Program-made: the position numbers and the translations under genes
NCBI GenBank assembly: GCA_029979565.1
Contig: JAPOHG010000003.1
Location: forward strand, 1-64,000
DNA: 64,000 nt
Direction: 5' to 3'
Origin: a bacterium
GTDB taxonomy: Bacteria > Bacteroidota > Bacteroidia > Flavobacteriales_D > Sanyastnellaceae
The notes under the pieces: model-generated
What the model saw: only the letters and a program-made list of their open reading frames with translations
What the model was told of the DNA's origin: nothing
Databases searched by the model: none
Shown: positions 35,029-44,216 of the stretch, piece after piece
Layout: each line of letters starts with the position of its first letter
Numbering within the stretch: the first letter of the stretch is position 1

Positions 35029-36942
35029 ATGAACGAGGGGATTGAAGAGCTTGGAAGACTCGCGCAAGCGCTGGTCGAAGAACAGCGTGAAGACGAGCGG
35101 AGGTTGGCAGCGGTCCTTGAAAAACAAAGCCTTCGTGTTCGAAAGGCAGAGGGCCTGACTTGGGCACCGGTGACCATTGAGAATCAAGGGTTCACTTTTG
35201 GGGGCCGCATCAAACTCACCTTGAAAAAGGGCCAGAACGGCGGATTGGACGATGCTTTTCGCGCAGGTTCACCGGTGCATTTTTACCAAGCCAATGATGC
35301 GGGATTGCCCGCGGATGTGGGTGCTATCCGGCGGGGCATTGTGCGGAAAAGTCGAAGCGATACGGCCGAAGTAATCCTTGATGGTGAGCCCCTGGAGCCC
35401 GCCTCACTGCATGAGCGTTGGACCTTGGATGAGCGTGCCGATGACCGCACCTACCGGCTCATGGCGGAAGCGCTCAGTCACTGGATCAATACCGAGGATG
35501 ATTCAGAAGCATCGATGCGCAACGGCCTGATGGGGCGAGGCGCCGAAGGGTTGCTCAAGGAAACGTCCCCCATCGAGCACCCTTCCTTGAACCTTGGCCA
35601 ACGCACTTGGGTGGCCATGGCGGAGGCGGCAGATCAATTGGCCATCTTGCACGGACCGCCAGGTACAGGCAAAACCACCACCTTACTCGCCTTCGTTCAG
35701 CGCGCAGTTGCTCGCGGTGAACGCTTGCTCCTGACCGCTCCGAGCAATGCTGCCGTGGATTTGCTTGTCAAAGGATGCGTTCGTCAGAAGACCACACCCG
35801 TTCGCATCGGCCATCCGGTTCGGTTGGATGCGGATGTGGTGGAATACGGTTTGGATGCCCACGTGGAAAAGGACCCGGAATTCAAGCAAGTCAAGGACTT
35901 GCGGAAGCGTGCCGAGAAAGCGTGGAAACAGGCCAACACCTACCATCGGAATTTCGGAGCCGAGCAACGTGCTGAACGTCGAACCGCCCGGAGCGAGGCC
36001 CGGTCGTTGGAGTCCGAAGCCAATGCCATGGAGGCCTACCTTTCGGAACGCATCGTGCGCACCGGTCAAGTTGTTTGTGCGACGCTCGCAGGCTGTGCTG
36101 ATGACAACTTAAAGGGTCAATCATTCGATTGGGTCATCATTGACGAAGCCTCTCAGGCGATGCTCCCTGCGGCGTTGATTGCTATGCAGCGTGGACCTCG
36201 GCTCATTTTAGCCGGCGATCCGCTCCAGCTGCCGCCTGTGGTGAAGAGCGACGAAGCCCGAGCGGGTGGGTTGGCGGTGAGCGTCTTGGAACGGACCATG
36301 CAGGGTGACCACAACGCCACGGTGTCCCACATGTTGACTGACCAATACCGGATGGCCCCGGACATCATGCAGCTCGCCTCGGACTTGTTTTACGACGGAA
36401 GGCTGTGCGACGCCCGTTCGTCAGACGTTGTTCATGACGGCCACGCCGTGCAGTTCATCGATACCGCTGGTTGTGGGTTTGACGAGGACAAGGAGCCGAT
36501 CTCAGGCAGTACCTGCAACCCCGACGAAGCGAAATTTTTGGTTCACCGCTTGGTCGAGCTCACTGCGGAGTTCCCGGAGCATGCGGTGGCTGTGATTGCG
36601 CCGTACCGTGCGCAGGTCGATGTCTTGAATCGCTGCATCGATGACGCCTGCAACGGCGATGTGGATCTTCGGCAGCGGATCGAATGCTCCACAGTGGACG
36701 CGTTCCAAGGCCAAGAGCGGGACGTGGTATTCATTTCATTGACCCGGAGCAATGCATCGGGTGAAATCGGCTTCTTGAAGGAATACCGGCGCATGAACGT
36801 GGCGATGACCCGAGCGAAGCACCGCTTGATTGTCATCGGGGACGGGGCAACCGTCGGACAAGATGCGTTCTATGCCGACTTGTTCGAAGCCGCTGAAGAC
36901 CGCGGCTTTTATCGCAGTGCCTGGGAGTGGATGAGCCTATAA
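35029..36942 (+). CDS. Superfamily 1 DNA/RNA helicase, IGHMBP2/UPF1-like
   Basis: 637 residues from ATG 35029, two bases after the preceding stop. SF1B-type helicase. An N-terminal OB-like region (residues ~30-150) precedes RecA-like domains with Walker A GPPGTGKT at 209-216, motif Ia SNAAVDLL, Walker B DEAS at 372-375, motif III GDPLQLPPVV, motif IV QYRMAPDIM, and motifs V/VI STVDAFQGQERDVV and NVAMTRAKHRLIVIGD. The insertion at ~285-345 is a charged coiled coil. The family unwinds nucleic acid 5'-to-3' and includes the eukaryotic IGHMBP2 and UPF1; the bacterial role is not settled. Convergent with the DUF4494 gene. Confidence 0.93.
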   Translation: MNEGIEELGRLAQALVEEQREDERRLAAVLEKQSLRVRKAEGLTWAPVTIENQGFTFGGRIKLTLKKGQNGGLDDAFRAGSPVHFYQANDAGLPADVGAIRRGIVRKSRSDTAEVILDGEPLEPASLHERWTLDERADDRTYRLMAEALSHWINTEDDSEASMRNGLMGRGAEGLLKETSPIEHPSLNLGQRTWVAMAEAADQLAILHGPPGTGKTTTLLAFVQRAVARGERLLLTAPSNAAVDLLVKGCVRQKTTPVRIGHPVRLDADVVEYGLDAHVEKDPEFKQVKDLRKRAEKAWKQANTYHRNFGAEQRAERRTARSEARSLESEANAMEAYLSERIVRTGQVVCATLAGCADDNLKGQSFDWVIIDEASQAMLPAALIAMQRGPRLILAGDPLQLPPVVKSDEARAGGLAVSVLERTMQGDHNATVSHMLTDQYRMAPDIMQLASDLFYDGRLCDARSSDVVHDGHAVQFIDTAGCGFDEDKEPISGSTCNPDEAKFLVHRLVELTAEFPEHAVAVIAPYRAQVDVLNRCIDDACNGDVDLRQRIECSTVDAFQGQERDVVFISLTRSNASGEIGFLKEYRRMNVAMTRAKHRLIVIGDGATVGQDAFYADLFEAAEDRGFYRSAWEWMSL

Positions 36943-36950
36943 AGAGCGAC

Positions 36951-37442
36951 TTAAACCGCCTCGGGTTCCGCAACCAGGTCAGGAGCTCCATGCAGTGCAT
37001 GGCTGCCTCCCTCTTCTTCGAGTGGAAACACCTCGGTGATTTTTTGGAAAATCACGGAAGGAATAACGAATCCCACGCCCACTTTGGACATGTGCTTGCG
37101 CACCTTGTCATAGGCATCCCGAACGTCCGTGGCCGACAACAGAATATGCTGGTACGATTCTTTCTCTTTGCCGGCTTTTTCATCCAGGCTGGTGAGGGCG
37201 ATTTTGACCTTGAACCACTGGTCGGCATCATCGAATCGAATCACCTCAACGAGGTTGGACTTGGTGATTTGTACAATCTCGAAGGGGCGAATGCCTTCTT
37301 GTTCGCAAATGCCCGTCATCCGTGCTTCTGCCTCGGTGTAATTGTAGGCATCGAGAACGAAGGATTCGGTAGCCTTCACTTCCGCACCTTCGGCATCGTG
37401 GCGGACGTATTTAACCTTGCAAGTGAACCAGTGTTTCGTCAT
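36951..37442 (-). CDS. DUF4494 protein
   Basis: 163 residues. Matches the Bacteroidota-restricted DUF4494 family: WFTCKVKYVRHDAEG start, the middle FVLDAYNYTEAEARMTGICEQEG block and WFKVKIALTSLDEKAGKEKES. No signal peptide; likely cytosolic. Function unknown. An exact TACTTTTG box lies 4 bases upstream of the ATG, one of the clearest leaderless cases in the window. The C-terminal ~25 residues are variable and acidic. Confidence 0.88.
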   Translation of the reverse strand: MTKHWFTCKVKYVRHDAEGAEVKATESFVLDAYNYTEAEARMTGICEQEGIRPFEIVQITKSNLVEVIRFDDADQWFKVKIALTSLDEKAGKEKESYQHILLSATDVRDAYDKVRKHMSKVGVGFVIPSVIFQKITEVFPLEEEGGSHALHGAPDLVAEPEAV

Positions 37443-37446
37443 GGAG

Positions 37447-37454
37447 CAAAAGTA
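37447..37454 (-). promoter_or_regulatory. -7 promoter box TACTTTTG
   Basis: Exact TAnnTTTG match ending 4 bases before the DUF4494 ATG at 37442. Confidence 0.6.
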
Positions 37455-37598
37455 CTGCCGGGCTCACGCTGGGCGTCTTTGCTATGCAATTCAACGATGA
37501 ACAATTCATTCACAACGGGGCAATTCACATTCGATGTTCAATAAAGGCTGAGCAGGTGCCTTTTGTTGGGCAACGATTCGTTGTAGTTTCATCCTTCC

Positions 37599-38249
37599 AT
37601 GCGCGATGAGTACAAACACAAAGGCTTACGCCGGCAAATGCTGCAAGAGCTTCGTGAAATGGGCATCGAGAACGAGTCGGTTCTTACGGCCATGGATCGG
37701 GTGCCGCGGCATTTTTTCTTGTCGTCCGCATTCGAACAATTCGCGTACCAGAATACGGCGTTCCAGATCGGCGCAGGACAGACCATCAGCAAGCCCCATA
37801 CGGTAGCCAGGCAAACGGAATTGCTGCAGCTCGAGCCTGGAGCCAAGGTATTGGAGATTGGGACGGGAAGCGGTTACCAGTGTGCCGTACTCTGTGCCAT
37901 GGGATACAAGGTTTATTCCATTGAGCGCCAGCGGCTCTTATTCGATAAGGCTGGGCCGTTGTTGAAATCAATGGGCTTCAAGCCCGACTTGTTTTACGGA
38001 GATGGGTACAAAGGCAAGGCCGTATTCGGTCCTTTCGATGGCATCATCGTGACATGCGGTGCCCCGGAAATTCCGGAGGCGCTGTTGATGCAATTGGCCG
38101 TCGGTGGCCGATTGGTGATTCCAGTTGGGGAAGGCGACACCCAGCGCATGTTTACGTTTGAACGGACCGGCGAAAAGGAATTCAGCCGCCAGGAGCACGG
38201 TGAATTCGCCTTCGTTCCGATGTTGGCATCGCGAGCGCAGGATGCCTAA
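37599..38249 (+). CDS. pcm: Protein-L-isoaspartate O-methyltransferase
   Basis: 216 residues. Uses SAM to methylate isoaspartyl residues and start repair of damaged proteins. Hallmarks: N-terminal LRRQMLQELREMGI, the VPRHFF block, the substrate-loop GAGQTISKPHTVARQTELL, SAM motif I VLEIGTGSGYQ (about residues 84-94), YSIER and VTCGAPEIPEALL...GGRLVIPVG. Start at 37599 chosen as the first Met of the conserved N-terminal helix. A poor promoter match (TAGTTTCA) lies at 37586-37593. The stop overlaps the 3' end of the convergent YciO-like gene by 4 bases. Confidence 0.95.
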   Translation: MRDEYKHKGLRRQMLQELREMGIENESVLTAMDRVPRHFFLSSAFEQFAYQNTAFQIGAGQTISKPHTVARQTELLQLEPGAKVLEIGTGSGYQCAVLCAMGYKVYSIERQRLLFDKAGPLLKSMGFKPDLFYGDGYKGKAVFGPFDGIIVTCGAPEIPEALLMQLAVGGRLVIPVGEGDTQRMFTFERTGEKEFSRQEHGEFAFVPMLASRAQDA

Positions 38250-38869
38250 AGCAATCCTCCGACCGCACCCAACCCTTCCCGCACCACAACCGCTGATCCT
38301 TCCGTGCAATCGATGACGGTTGAGGCATCCACCGAACCGTATCCGCTGTCGATAACGGCTTCTACTTGACCTTCAAACCGTTCGGCAATGAGTTCAGGAT
38401 CGGTGGTGTATTCAACCACCTCGTCTTCGTCCCGCACAGAACTGACCACGAGCGGTCGGTCCAGGCGCTCAATCAGTGCCAACAGCGTGCCGTTGTCGGG
38501 AACCCGGATGCCAATGGTTTTGCGCTTGCCCATAAACCACTTGGGCACATTGTTATTGGCCGGTACAATGAAGGTATAAGGCCCTGGAAGGGCTTTTTTC
38601 ATCATTTTGAAAATGGCATTGCTCAGCGGCCGGGTGTAACTCGACAAGTGGCTCAAATCAGCACAAGCGATGCTGAAGCGAGCGCTTTTCAACGGGATTC
38701 CCTTGAGGGCAGACATGCGCTCTAAGCCTTTCGCAGATCCCAGCAGACAGGCGAAGCTGTATACGGTATCGGTGGGCACGACAATAACGCCGTCCCGTTC
38801 AAGGAGTGCAACGGCTTGATCCAAGCGGCGTTCATCCGGGTTGTCCGGGTGAATCCGCAGCAGCATCAA
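38246..38869 (-). CDS. Sua5/YciO/TsaC family protein, YciO subgroup
   Basis: 207 residues, one domain. The YrdC-like fold includes L-threonylcarbamoyladenylate synthases that make the tRNA t6A precursor. This protein aligns by eye with YciO rather than Tsa[55 protein letters not shown] and a [18 protein letters not shown] end. The K-R-T-I-G-x-R-V-P block is retained. Whether it makes t6A or has the unclear role of YciO is open; another family member elsewhere in the genome would decide. Its ATG overlaps the aldolase stop by 4 bases. Confidence 0.88.
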   Translation of the reverse strand: MMLLRIHPDNPDERRLDQAVALLERDGVIVVPTDTVYSFACLLGSAKGLERMSALKGIPLKSARFSIACADLSHLSSYTRPLSNAIFKMMKKALPGPYTFIVPANNNVPKWFMGKRKTIGIRVPDNGTLLALIERLDRPLVVSSVRDEDEVVEYTTDPELIAERFEGQVEAVIDSGYGSVDASTVIDCTEGSAVVVREGLGAVGGLL

Positions 38870-39522
38870 CCTTGGGCTTTGGCGTGGTCGGCGAGGAATT
38901 GCGCCAACCCGTTATCGGTTAACGGGTGCTTGAGCAATCCTTTGATGGCACTGAGTGGGCCGGTCATGATGTCGGCACCGATTTCAGCGCATTCGATGAT
39001 GTGCATCGTGTGGCGCACGCTTGCGGCGAGAATTTCCGTCCCGAAATCGTAGTTGTCGTAAATGACACGGATTTTCTCAATCAGCTGCAAACCGTCCGAG
39101 CTGATGTCGTCGATGCGTCCTACGAACGGACTGACATAAGAAGCACCCGCTTTGGCGGCGAGAAGGGCCTGACCTGGAGAGAAAATCAAGGTGCAGTTCG
39201 TGCGGATCCCATTGTCAGTGAACCAGCGAATGGCGCGGATGCCGTCGGCAATGGCGGGTACCTTGACCACGATGTTGGGGTGGAGGGCAGCAAGGGCTTG
39301 ACCCTCGGCAATCATCCCTTCAAATTCGGTTGAAATAACTTCGGCACTCACGTCCCCGTCTACGATTTCGCAGATGGCTTTGTAATGAGCCTTAACGGCG
39401 TCATCACCTGTGATGCCTTCTTTGGCCATCAGGGATGGATTGGTGGTTACTCCGTCCAGCACGCCGAGGGCTTCGGCTTCGCGGATTTGATCGAGGTTGG
39501 CGGTGTCGATGAAAAATTTCAT
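38866..39522 (-). CDS. Fructose-6-phosphate aldolase / short transaldolase (TalC/FSA family)
   Basis: 218 residues. Class I aldolase of the TalC/FSA family. The Schiff-base lysine is Lys87 in VVKVPA, with [20 protein letters not shown] and [11 protein letters not shown] at the N-terminus and SVRH...[25 protein letters not shown] at the C-terminus. Members act either as transaldolase in the pentose-phosphate pathway or as fructose-6-phosphate aldolase; sequence alone does not separate these safely. Transcribed with the YciO-like gene (4-base overlap). A TAATTTCG box ends 4 bases before the ATG. Confidence 0.92.
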   Translation of the reverse strand: MKFFIDTANLDQIREAEALGVLDGVTTNPSLMAKEGITGDDAVKAHYKAICEIVDGDVSAEVISTEFEGMIAEGQALAALHPNIVVKVPAIADGIRAIRWFTDNGIRTNCTLIFSPGQALLAAKAGASYVSPFVGRIDDISSDGLQLIEKIRVIYDNYDFGTEILAASVRHTMHIIECAEIGADIMTGPLSAIKGLLKHPLTDNGLAQFLADHAKAQG

Positions 39523-39526
39523 GCCG

Positions 39527-39534
39527 CGAAATTA
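39527..39534 (-). promoter_or_regulatory. Near-consensus -7 box TAATTTCG
   Basis: One mismatch to TAnnTTTG, ending 4 bases before the aldolase ATG at 39522. Confidence 0.4.
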
Positions 39535-39594
39535 GCACATCTCAATGGTTTGCTTGGTGCTTTTGGGGGTTGTATCTTGATAAAAAGCACCGAG

Positions 39595-39936
39595 ATGGCA
39601 AACTGGACTGAAGCGGAATTGGCGGAGTTTGAGCGACGCGTGGCGACCAAGCTCGAAATCCTGGACGAGCGCATTGAAGAGTACCGGGAATTGACCAAAC
39701 CCATTCCGCCGGAAAATGCCATCGGACGGGTCAGCCGCATGGATGCCATCAACAACCGGAGTGTCAATGAGGCGGCACTGCGCACAGCTGAGCAGCAAAA
39801 GGCGGATTTGTTGCGGGCCTTGGATCGGTTGAAGGATGACAAATTCGGACTGTGCCACGCATGCGGAGAACGCATCCCCATCGGCCGAATATTGTTGGTG
39901 CCTGGGGCGACGAGGTGCGTTAAATGCGCGAGCTGA
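39595..39936 (+). CDS. DksA/TraR-type zinc finger protein
   Basis: 113 residues. N-terminal coiled coil (residues ~5-80, with the acidic-basic ELAEFERRVATKLEILDERIEE helix) and a C-terminal four-Cys zinc finger: Cys87, Cys90, Cys108, Cys111 (CHAC...CVKC). DksA relatives bind the RNA polymerase secondary channel and modulate initiation; here the coiled-coil tip lacks an obvious DxxDxA motif, so a ppGpp-coregulator role is uncertain. The start at 39595 is used because the upstream open frame runs antisense through the aldolase gene. A TATCTTGA box lies at 39573-39580. Confidence 0.9.
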   Translation: MANWTEAELAEFERRVATKLEILDERIEEYRELTKPIPPENAIGRVSRMDAINNRSVNEAALRTAEQQKADLLRALDRLKDDKFGLCHACGERIPIGRILLVPGATRCVKCAS

Positions 39937-40044
39937 TTCCCGGTGTGGGTAGCGATTGTGTACAAGTCTCAAATTTTGTTTGAAACCTCGCATACGAAAG
40001 CCAAGAACGGCGCGTTTTAGGCGGTGAATGGCCGTGTGTCCTGC

Positions 40045-40052
40045 TATTTTTG
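40045..40052 (+). promoter_or_regulatory. -7 promoter box TATTTTTG
   Basis: Exact TAnnTTTG match. It ends 5 bases before an in-frame TTG (40058) and 26 before an in-frame GTG (40079) of the lipoprotein gene, and lies downstream of the ATG at 40028, arguing against that ATG as the start. Confidence 0.5.
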
Positions 40053-40057
40053 TGGCC

Positions 40058-40969
40058 TTGCTGTTCAAAGCCAAATCCGTGAGAACGATTCACAACTCTG
40101 CATTCCGTGTGTTCCCCGCCTGCTTGTTGTTGCCGGGATGTGTTGCCGCGCTGGTCGGGTGCATCGAACCGTGGGACGGCCCGCCTCATTTCTTGCACGT
40201 AGAAGACATCGCATTTGTTCCGGATGCGAACCAAGGCGAACCCACAAGCCGCATTGAGGAAGTGTGGGTCTATTCCGAAACGGATGTGCTGGGCGCCTTT
40301 CCTTTGCCGGCTGACATTCCTTTGAGTCCTCAAGCCCTTGGCGAAAATACAACGCTGACGCTCAGCGCCGGAATTCGTGCCAACGCCATCAGTTCGACCC
40401 GCCAGCCTTACCCTTTTTACGAAGCAGTGGAAGTGCCGATGGCCTTGGAATTTGGTGGGAGGGACACCCTCGAGATGTCCGTGGGCTACACGGATTGGAC
40501 AGAAGTGGTCATTGCGGAGGACTTTGAAACGGCCAATCGTTTCGAGCCTGCGATTACGAGCACCGCCGACATCGTTCGCACTGAATCGGAGGCGTTGGTG
40601 CTCGACGGAACGAGCAGTGGATTGGTTGTGTTGGATTCCGATCACCAAACGCTCATTTCATCCACCAATGAACAGCAGTACAATTTGCGGTCAAACGGAC
40701 CGGTCTGGCTTGAACTGGATTACGCTTGCACCCAGCCTTTTTGGGTGGGTCTGTACGTGAAAGATGCCGTTAATGCCCAACGCGTCCCAATTCTTGTGCT
40801 CAATTCTACGGAGGGTGAACGCAACAAAATTTACTTGGATTTAGACCCCGTGGTGCGCACGACGCCTGACGCTACACATTACGAGCTGACCCTAGATGCT
40901 TATTACGATGGCTCCGCAGATTCAACATTTGTGGTTGTCGACAACTTCAAACTTTTGCGTTACCCATGA
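40058..40969 (+). CDS. Probable outer-membrane or periplasmic lipoprotein, unknown function
   Basis: 303 residues from TTG 40058; 296 from GTG 40079, which gives a more usual signal peptide length. A hydrophobic segment (VFPACLLLPGCVAALVGC) ends in the lipobox LVGC, predicting lipidation at that Cys, followed by IEPWDGPPHF. The rest is beta-rich and holds a C-terminal carbohydrate-module-like stretch (EDFETANRFEPAIT ... VVVDNFKLLRYP), seen in proteins with jelly-roll domains, but I do not recognise the family. Its stop overlaps the ATG of the sugar-phosphate transferase by 4 bases, suggesting a link to envelope polysaccharide. Confidence 0.75.
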   Translation: MLFKAKSVRTIHNSAFRVFPACLLLPGCVAALVGCIEPWDGPPHFLHVEDIAFVPDANQGEPTSRIEEVWVYSETDVLGAFPLPADIPLSPQALGENTTLTLSAGIRANAISSTRQPYPFYEAVEVPMALEFGGRDTLEMSVGYTDWTEVVIAEDFETANRFEPAITSTADIVRTESEALVLDGTSSGLVVLDSDHQTLISSTNEQQYNLRSNGPVWLELDYACTQPFWVGLYVKDAVNAQRVPILVLNSTEGERNKIYLDLDPVVRTTPDATHYELTLDAYYDGSADSTFVVVDNFKLLRYP

Positions 40970-42378
40970 TGCGTAAAGGATTGCTTGCTGCATACATCGT
41001 TTCGGACTGGTTGGCCGGTGCCGCCTCGTGGACGGTTTTGTTTGTTTACCGCAAGGTCATGTTTGAACAGGCGGATGCTTTGGACTTTGCACACCTTGTA
41101 TCCGACGCGAGGTACCAGTTGGGTTTGGCGATGGTTCCCGTGTTCTGGTTGGTCTTACATGCCCTGGCAGGCATGTATTTGAGGCCGATGAAGCGCCACC
41201 GCATTTTGGAATTGGGACAAGTTACCCTAACCACACTGGTCGGTGTCTTGGTGCTGTTTTTCGCTCTTTTGCTGGACGATGCCATCGTTTCTTACCGTCA
41301 ATACTACGCGTCCTTGAGCGTATTGTTTGTGGGCCATGGGTCCCTCACATTGCTCGGTCGCATGGCCATCACCACACGAACAGTGAAGAAGATTCACAGC
41401 GGACAGTGGAGCTTCCCGACCCTCGTGATTGGAGGCAATGAGCGCGCGTTGCGGACCATTCAGGAAATGAAATTGCTGCGCAAGAATCCGGGGTTCGATT
41501 TCATAGGCTTTATCCAAGCCAATGGATCGGATACGCAATTGGAGGCGTTGATGCCCAACTTGGGAAAAGTAGCCGACCTTGAACGGGTCGTGAAGGCCAA
41601 GGGCATCCAAGAAGTCATCATTGCCATCGGCTCTGGCGACCATGCCATTCTGGAATCGGTATTGAACAGTGTGGAGGGCAACTCGGTTGCCGTTCGCATC
41701 ATCCCTGACATCTATGACATCCTGAGCGGTTCGGTTCGCATGTCGAGTATTTACGGGGCGCCATTGATTGAGATTGATCGGGAAATCATGCCTCAGTGGC
41801 AACGGTCACTAAAGCGCATCATGGATTGGGTGGTCAGCATTTTGGCGCTGGTTCTATTGAGTCCGCTGCTGATTGTGATCAGCGCCACGGTCTGGGTCAC
41901 GAGCAAAGGGCCGGTTTTTTTCTTGCAAGAGCGCATCGGATGGCATGGCCGACCGTTCCGAATCATCAAGTTTCGAACCATGGTGGAGGATGCTGAAAAG
42001 GCTGGTCCTCAGTTGAGCAGTGAAAACGATCCCCGCATAACGCCCATCGGACGAATTTTGCGCAAGTCGCGCCTGGATGAATTGCCGCAATTTTTCAATG
42101 TCCTCAAAGGGGACATGGCGCTCGTCGGTCCACGTCCTGAGCGGGCCCATTTCATCGCTCAAATTGTGCAGCGTGCCCCGCACTACAATCACCTCCAAAA
42201 AGTACGACCCGGCATCACGTCTTGGGGACAGGTGAAATACGGGTATGCGGAAAACGTAGACGAGATGATTCAGCGGCTTCGTTTTGATTTGATTTACATC
42301 GAAAACATGTCGATTGCCTTGGACATCAAAATCCTCTTCTACACGGTCCTAACGGTGTTAAAAGGACGCGGAAAGTAG
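40966..42378 (+). CDS. Polyprenyl-phosphate sugar-1-phosphate transferase (exopolysaccharide type)
   Basis: 470 residues. WbaP/WcaJ-like initiating transferase that loads the first sugar phosphate on undecaprenyl phosphate for exopolysaccharide or capsule. N-terminal four membrane helices (about 5-130), a CoA-binding-like Rossmann domain (about 148-260, VIGGNERALRTIQEM), one further helix (about 283-310), then the catalytic domain with KFRTMVEDAE (from ~334), KSRLDELPQFFNVLKGDMALVGPRPE and RPGITSWGQV. All key motifs are intact. No glycosyltransferase or polymerase genes are adjacent, so it stands apart from a full polysaccharide locus. Confidence 0.95.
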   Translation: MMRKGLLAAYIVSDWLAGAASWTVLFVYRKVMFEQADALDFAHLVSDARYQLGLAMVPVFWLVLHALAGMYLRPMKRHRILELGQVTLTTLVGVLVLFFALLLDDAIVSYRQYYASLSVLFVGHGSLTLLGRMAITTRTVKKIHSGQWSFPTLVIGGNERALRTIQEMKLLRKNPGFDFIGFIQANGSDTQLEALMPNLGKVADLERVVKAKGIQEVIIAIGSGDHAILESVLNSVEGNSVAVRIIPDIYDILSGSVRMSSIYGAPLIEIDREIMPQWQRSLKRIMDWVVSILALVLLSPLLIVISATVWVTSKGPVFFLQERIGWHGRPFRIIKFRTMVEDAEKAGPQLSSENDPRITPIGRILRKSRLDELPQFFNVLKGDMALVGPRPERAHFIAQIVQRAPHYNHLQKVRPGITSWGQVKYGYAENVDEMIQRLRFDLIYIENMSIALDIKILFYTVLTVLKGRGK

Positions 42379-42421
42379 GTTGTTCGACGAATAAATATTG
42401 ATTTTAAGCGATATTTGAGGG

Positions 42422-43549
42422 GTGAAACTTTCACGCCCACATCCAATCGCTTGTACGTGGTTTCGCACGGGAATGACGACTGCCATGGCGCTCGCCTGCT
42501 GGACGGTCCTTATGGCGCAGACGGAGCCCAACCTGAGTGTCCGGTCTTACCGCACGCAACAGTTGATCATGGCCAACGTGGGGCATTACCTGGAAGGTGC
42601 TGTTCAGGTGGACATCGAGGCGGGAACGGTCACATGGAATGCCTCGCTCCGGCAAGTGGAGCAGAATATTTTATCGGTGATTGAGGAGGTGGCTGCCTAC
42701 CAAGCCATGGATGGAGCTTTGAAGCGGATCGCTTTGTCGTCCGAAACCACAGCGTTGATTGAGCGCGTTTCGAATCTCTCCTTTCGAGATCTCCGCCATT
42801 GGCGCATGGCCGAGGGGCTTTCGGAGGTGGAACAGTGGTATGTGATGGTGCAATCGGCTTTGGATGAAGTTCGGATGCAGGTGGCCATTGATCTCAAGGT
42901 GCACCTAAATCAAACCTTGATGGATGCGTTGCTTGCTTCACGTACAGCAGAGGTTGAATCCACAGGATGGCTAGAAATTGATGAAGGACAATCCCTCCCT
43001 GCGATGGATTGGGAGCAATCGGATGCCACCGCGACGGATTTATCCCTGGATGATGCATCGGTATGGCCAGCAGTCCCTTCGGCAGATGCTGAAATGGCCT
43101 TGATCCTGGAGCGTATTCTGCAGTTGATTGAAAACCAAGAAGCGAGGTTGACGCAACTCGAATCGGGTACAGCCGGATCGATGCACACTCCGTCGGGTTC
43201 GCCCGGACTGGCTGCCGGGGCATTGCGCCTCCCCGAATTCATCGACGTGTCATTTTACTCCGGTTCAGCGAAGTTGACCTTGGGCGCTCAGTTGCAACTC
43301 AACGAAATCATCGAAGTCATGGGACGCCATCCGCAGGTGCGCGTCGTGTGCACGGGTCACGCTGATTTACCAGGAGACCGCCAATCGAACTTGGCCTTGT
43401 CGCGGCGTCGAGCCGAGTCGGTGCGCTCGTATTTGCTTCAAAGCGGGATTGAGCCAGCTCGGGCTTTGCTCAATTTCTTTGGGGAGGAGCGGGCCTCAAC
43501 CACCGGCCCTTCGGATCGCCGGGTAGAGGTTCGGTTTTTCCTGAATTGA
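42422..43549 (+). CDS. OmpA-family protein with long N-terminal region
   Basis: 375 residues from GTG 42422; ATG 42473 (MTTAMALACWTVLMAQ) is a plausible alternative. Signal peptide ends at LMAQ. The C-terminal ~110 residues are an OmpA-like peptidoglycan-binding domain: VSFYSGSAKLTLGAQLQLNEII, VVCTGHADLPGDRQSNLALSRRRAESVRSYLL and RRVEVRF. The middle (about 60-240) is helical with a short predicted coiled coil and no recognised domain. A GATATTTG box (one mismatch) ends 4 bases before the GTG, supporting the longer form. Likely periplasmic, anchoring the outer layer to the wall. Confidence 0.85.
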   Translation: MKLSRPHPIACTWFRTGMTTAMALACWTVLMAQTEPNLSVRSYRTQQLIMANVGHYLEGAVQVDIEAGTVTWNASLRQVEQNILSVIEEVAAYQAMDGALKRIALSSETTALIERVSNLSFRDLRHWRMAEGLSEVEQWYVMVQSALDEVRMQVAIDLKVHLNQTLMDALLASRTAEVESTGWLEIDEGQSLPAMDWEQSDATATDLSLDDASVWPAVPSADAEMALILERILQLIENQEARLTQLESGTAGSMHTPSGSPGLAAGALRLPEFIDVSFYSGSAKLTLGAQLQLNEIIEVMGRHPQVRVVCTGHADLPGDRQSNLALSRRRAESVRSYLLQSGIEPARALLNFFGEERASTTGPSDRRVEVRFFLN

Positions 43550-43595
43550 GGTTTGCACCCGATTCTTGTTGACCTTTGCAGAAGATTGTGCGAAC

Positions 43596-44216
43596 ATGAA
43601 GCTCATTTGCATCGGTAGAAATTATGCGGATCACGCGTCCGAGTTGGGCAATGCCGTACCGGCTGAGCCGCTGTTTTTTTTGAAGCCGGACAGCGCAGTT
43701 CTTCCGCATCGTCATCCTTTTTACATTCCACCGTGGACCCGTGAGGTGCATCATGAAGTGGAGCTGCTCGTGCGGATTACGCGCAATGGAAAAAGCATCG
43801 CACCTGAATTTGCCCACCGGTATTTCGATGAGGTGTCTTTGGGCATCGACTTCACGGCCAGGGATGTCCAGTCTGCGCTGAAAGCCAAGGGACACCCTTG
43901 GGAAAAAGCCAAGGGCTTTGACGGTTCAGCGGTATTGAGCAAAACGTGGCTTCCCAAATCAACGTGGAAAAGCGGATGGGAGCGGGTGCCGTTTGCATTG
44001 CAGAAGAACGGTCAAGTGGTGCAGAAGGCAACGGCTGAATCCATGCTGTTCCATGTGCATGACCTCATTTCCCATGTTTCTCAGTACATGACGCTGAAGA
44101 TGGGTGATATCCTTTTCACGGGCACGCCCGCGGGTGTTGGGCCGGTTGCGGACGGGGATGTCCTGGAAGGCTTCCTGGACGAACAACCGATGTTTCGCGT
44201 GCAAGTCCATGGCTGA
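43596..44216 (+). CDS. Fumarylacetoacetate hydrolase (FAH) family protein
   Basis: 206 residues. FAH-fold hydrolase or isomerase. Blocks: MKLICIGRNYADHASELGN, EPLFFLKPDSAVL, the metal-binding EVHHEVELLVRI, GIDFTARDVQSALKAKGHPWEKAKGFDGSAVL and GDILFTGTPAGVGPVADGD. This set is typical of the acylpyruvase/FAHD1-like and hydroxyhepta-dienedioate isomerase branch; candidate activities are acylpyruvate hydrolysis or oxaloacetate decarboxylation. Start at 43596 fits the family N-terminus. The stop overlaps the shikimate kinase start by 8 bases, so the two are co-expressed. Confidence 0.92.
   Translation: MKLICIGRNYADHASELGNAVPAEPLFFLKPDSAVLPHRHPFYIPPWTREVHHEVELLVRITRNGKSIAPEFAHRYFDEVSLGIDFTARDVQSALKAKGHPWEKAKGFDGSAVLSKTWLPKSTWKSGWERVPFALQKNGQVVQKATAESMLFHVHDLISHVSQYMTLKMGDILFTGTPAGVGPVADGDVLEGFLDEQPMFRVQVHG

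Noticed and set aside
39966-39986. Inverted repeat CTCAAA/TTTGAA region upstream of the lipoprotein gene
   Set aside because: Short, with a mismatch and no T-run; not distinguishable from chance.
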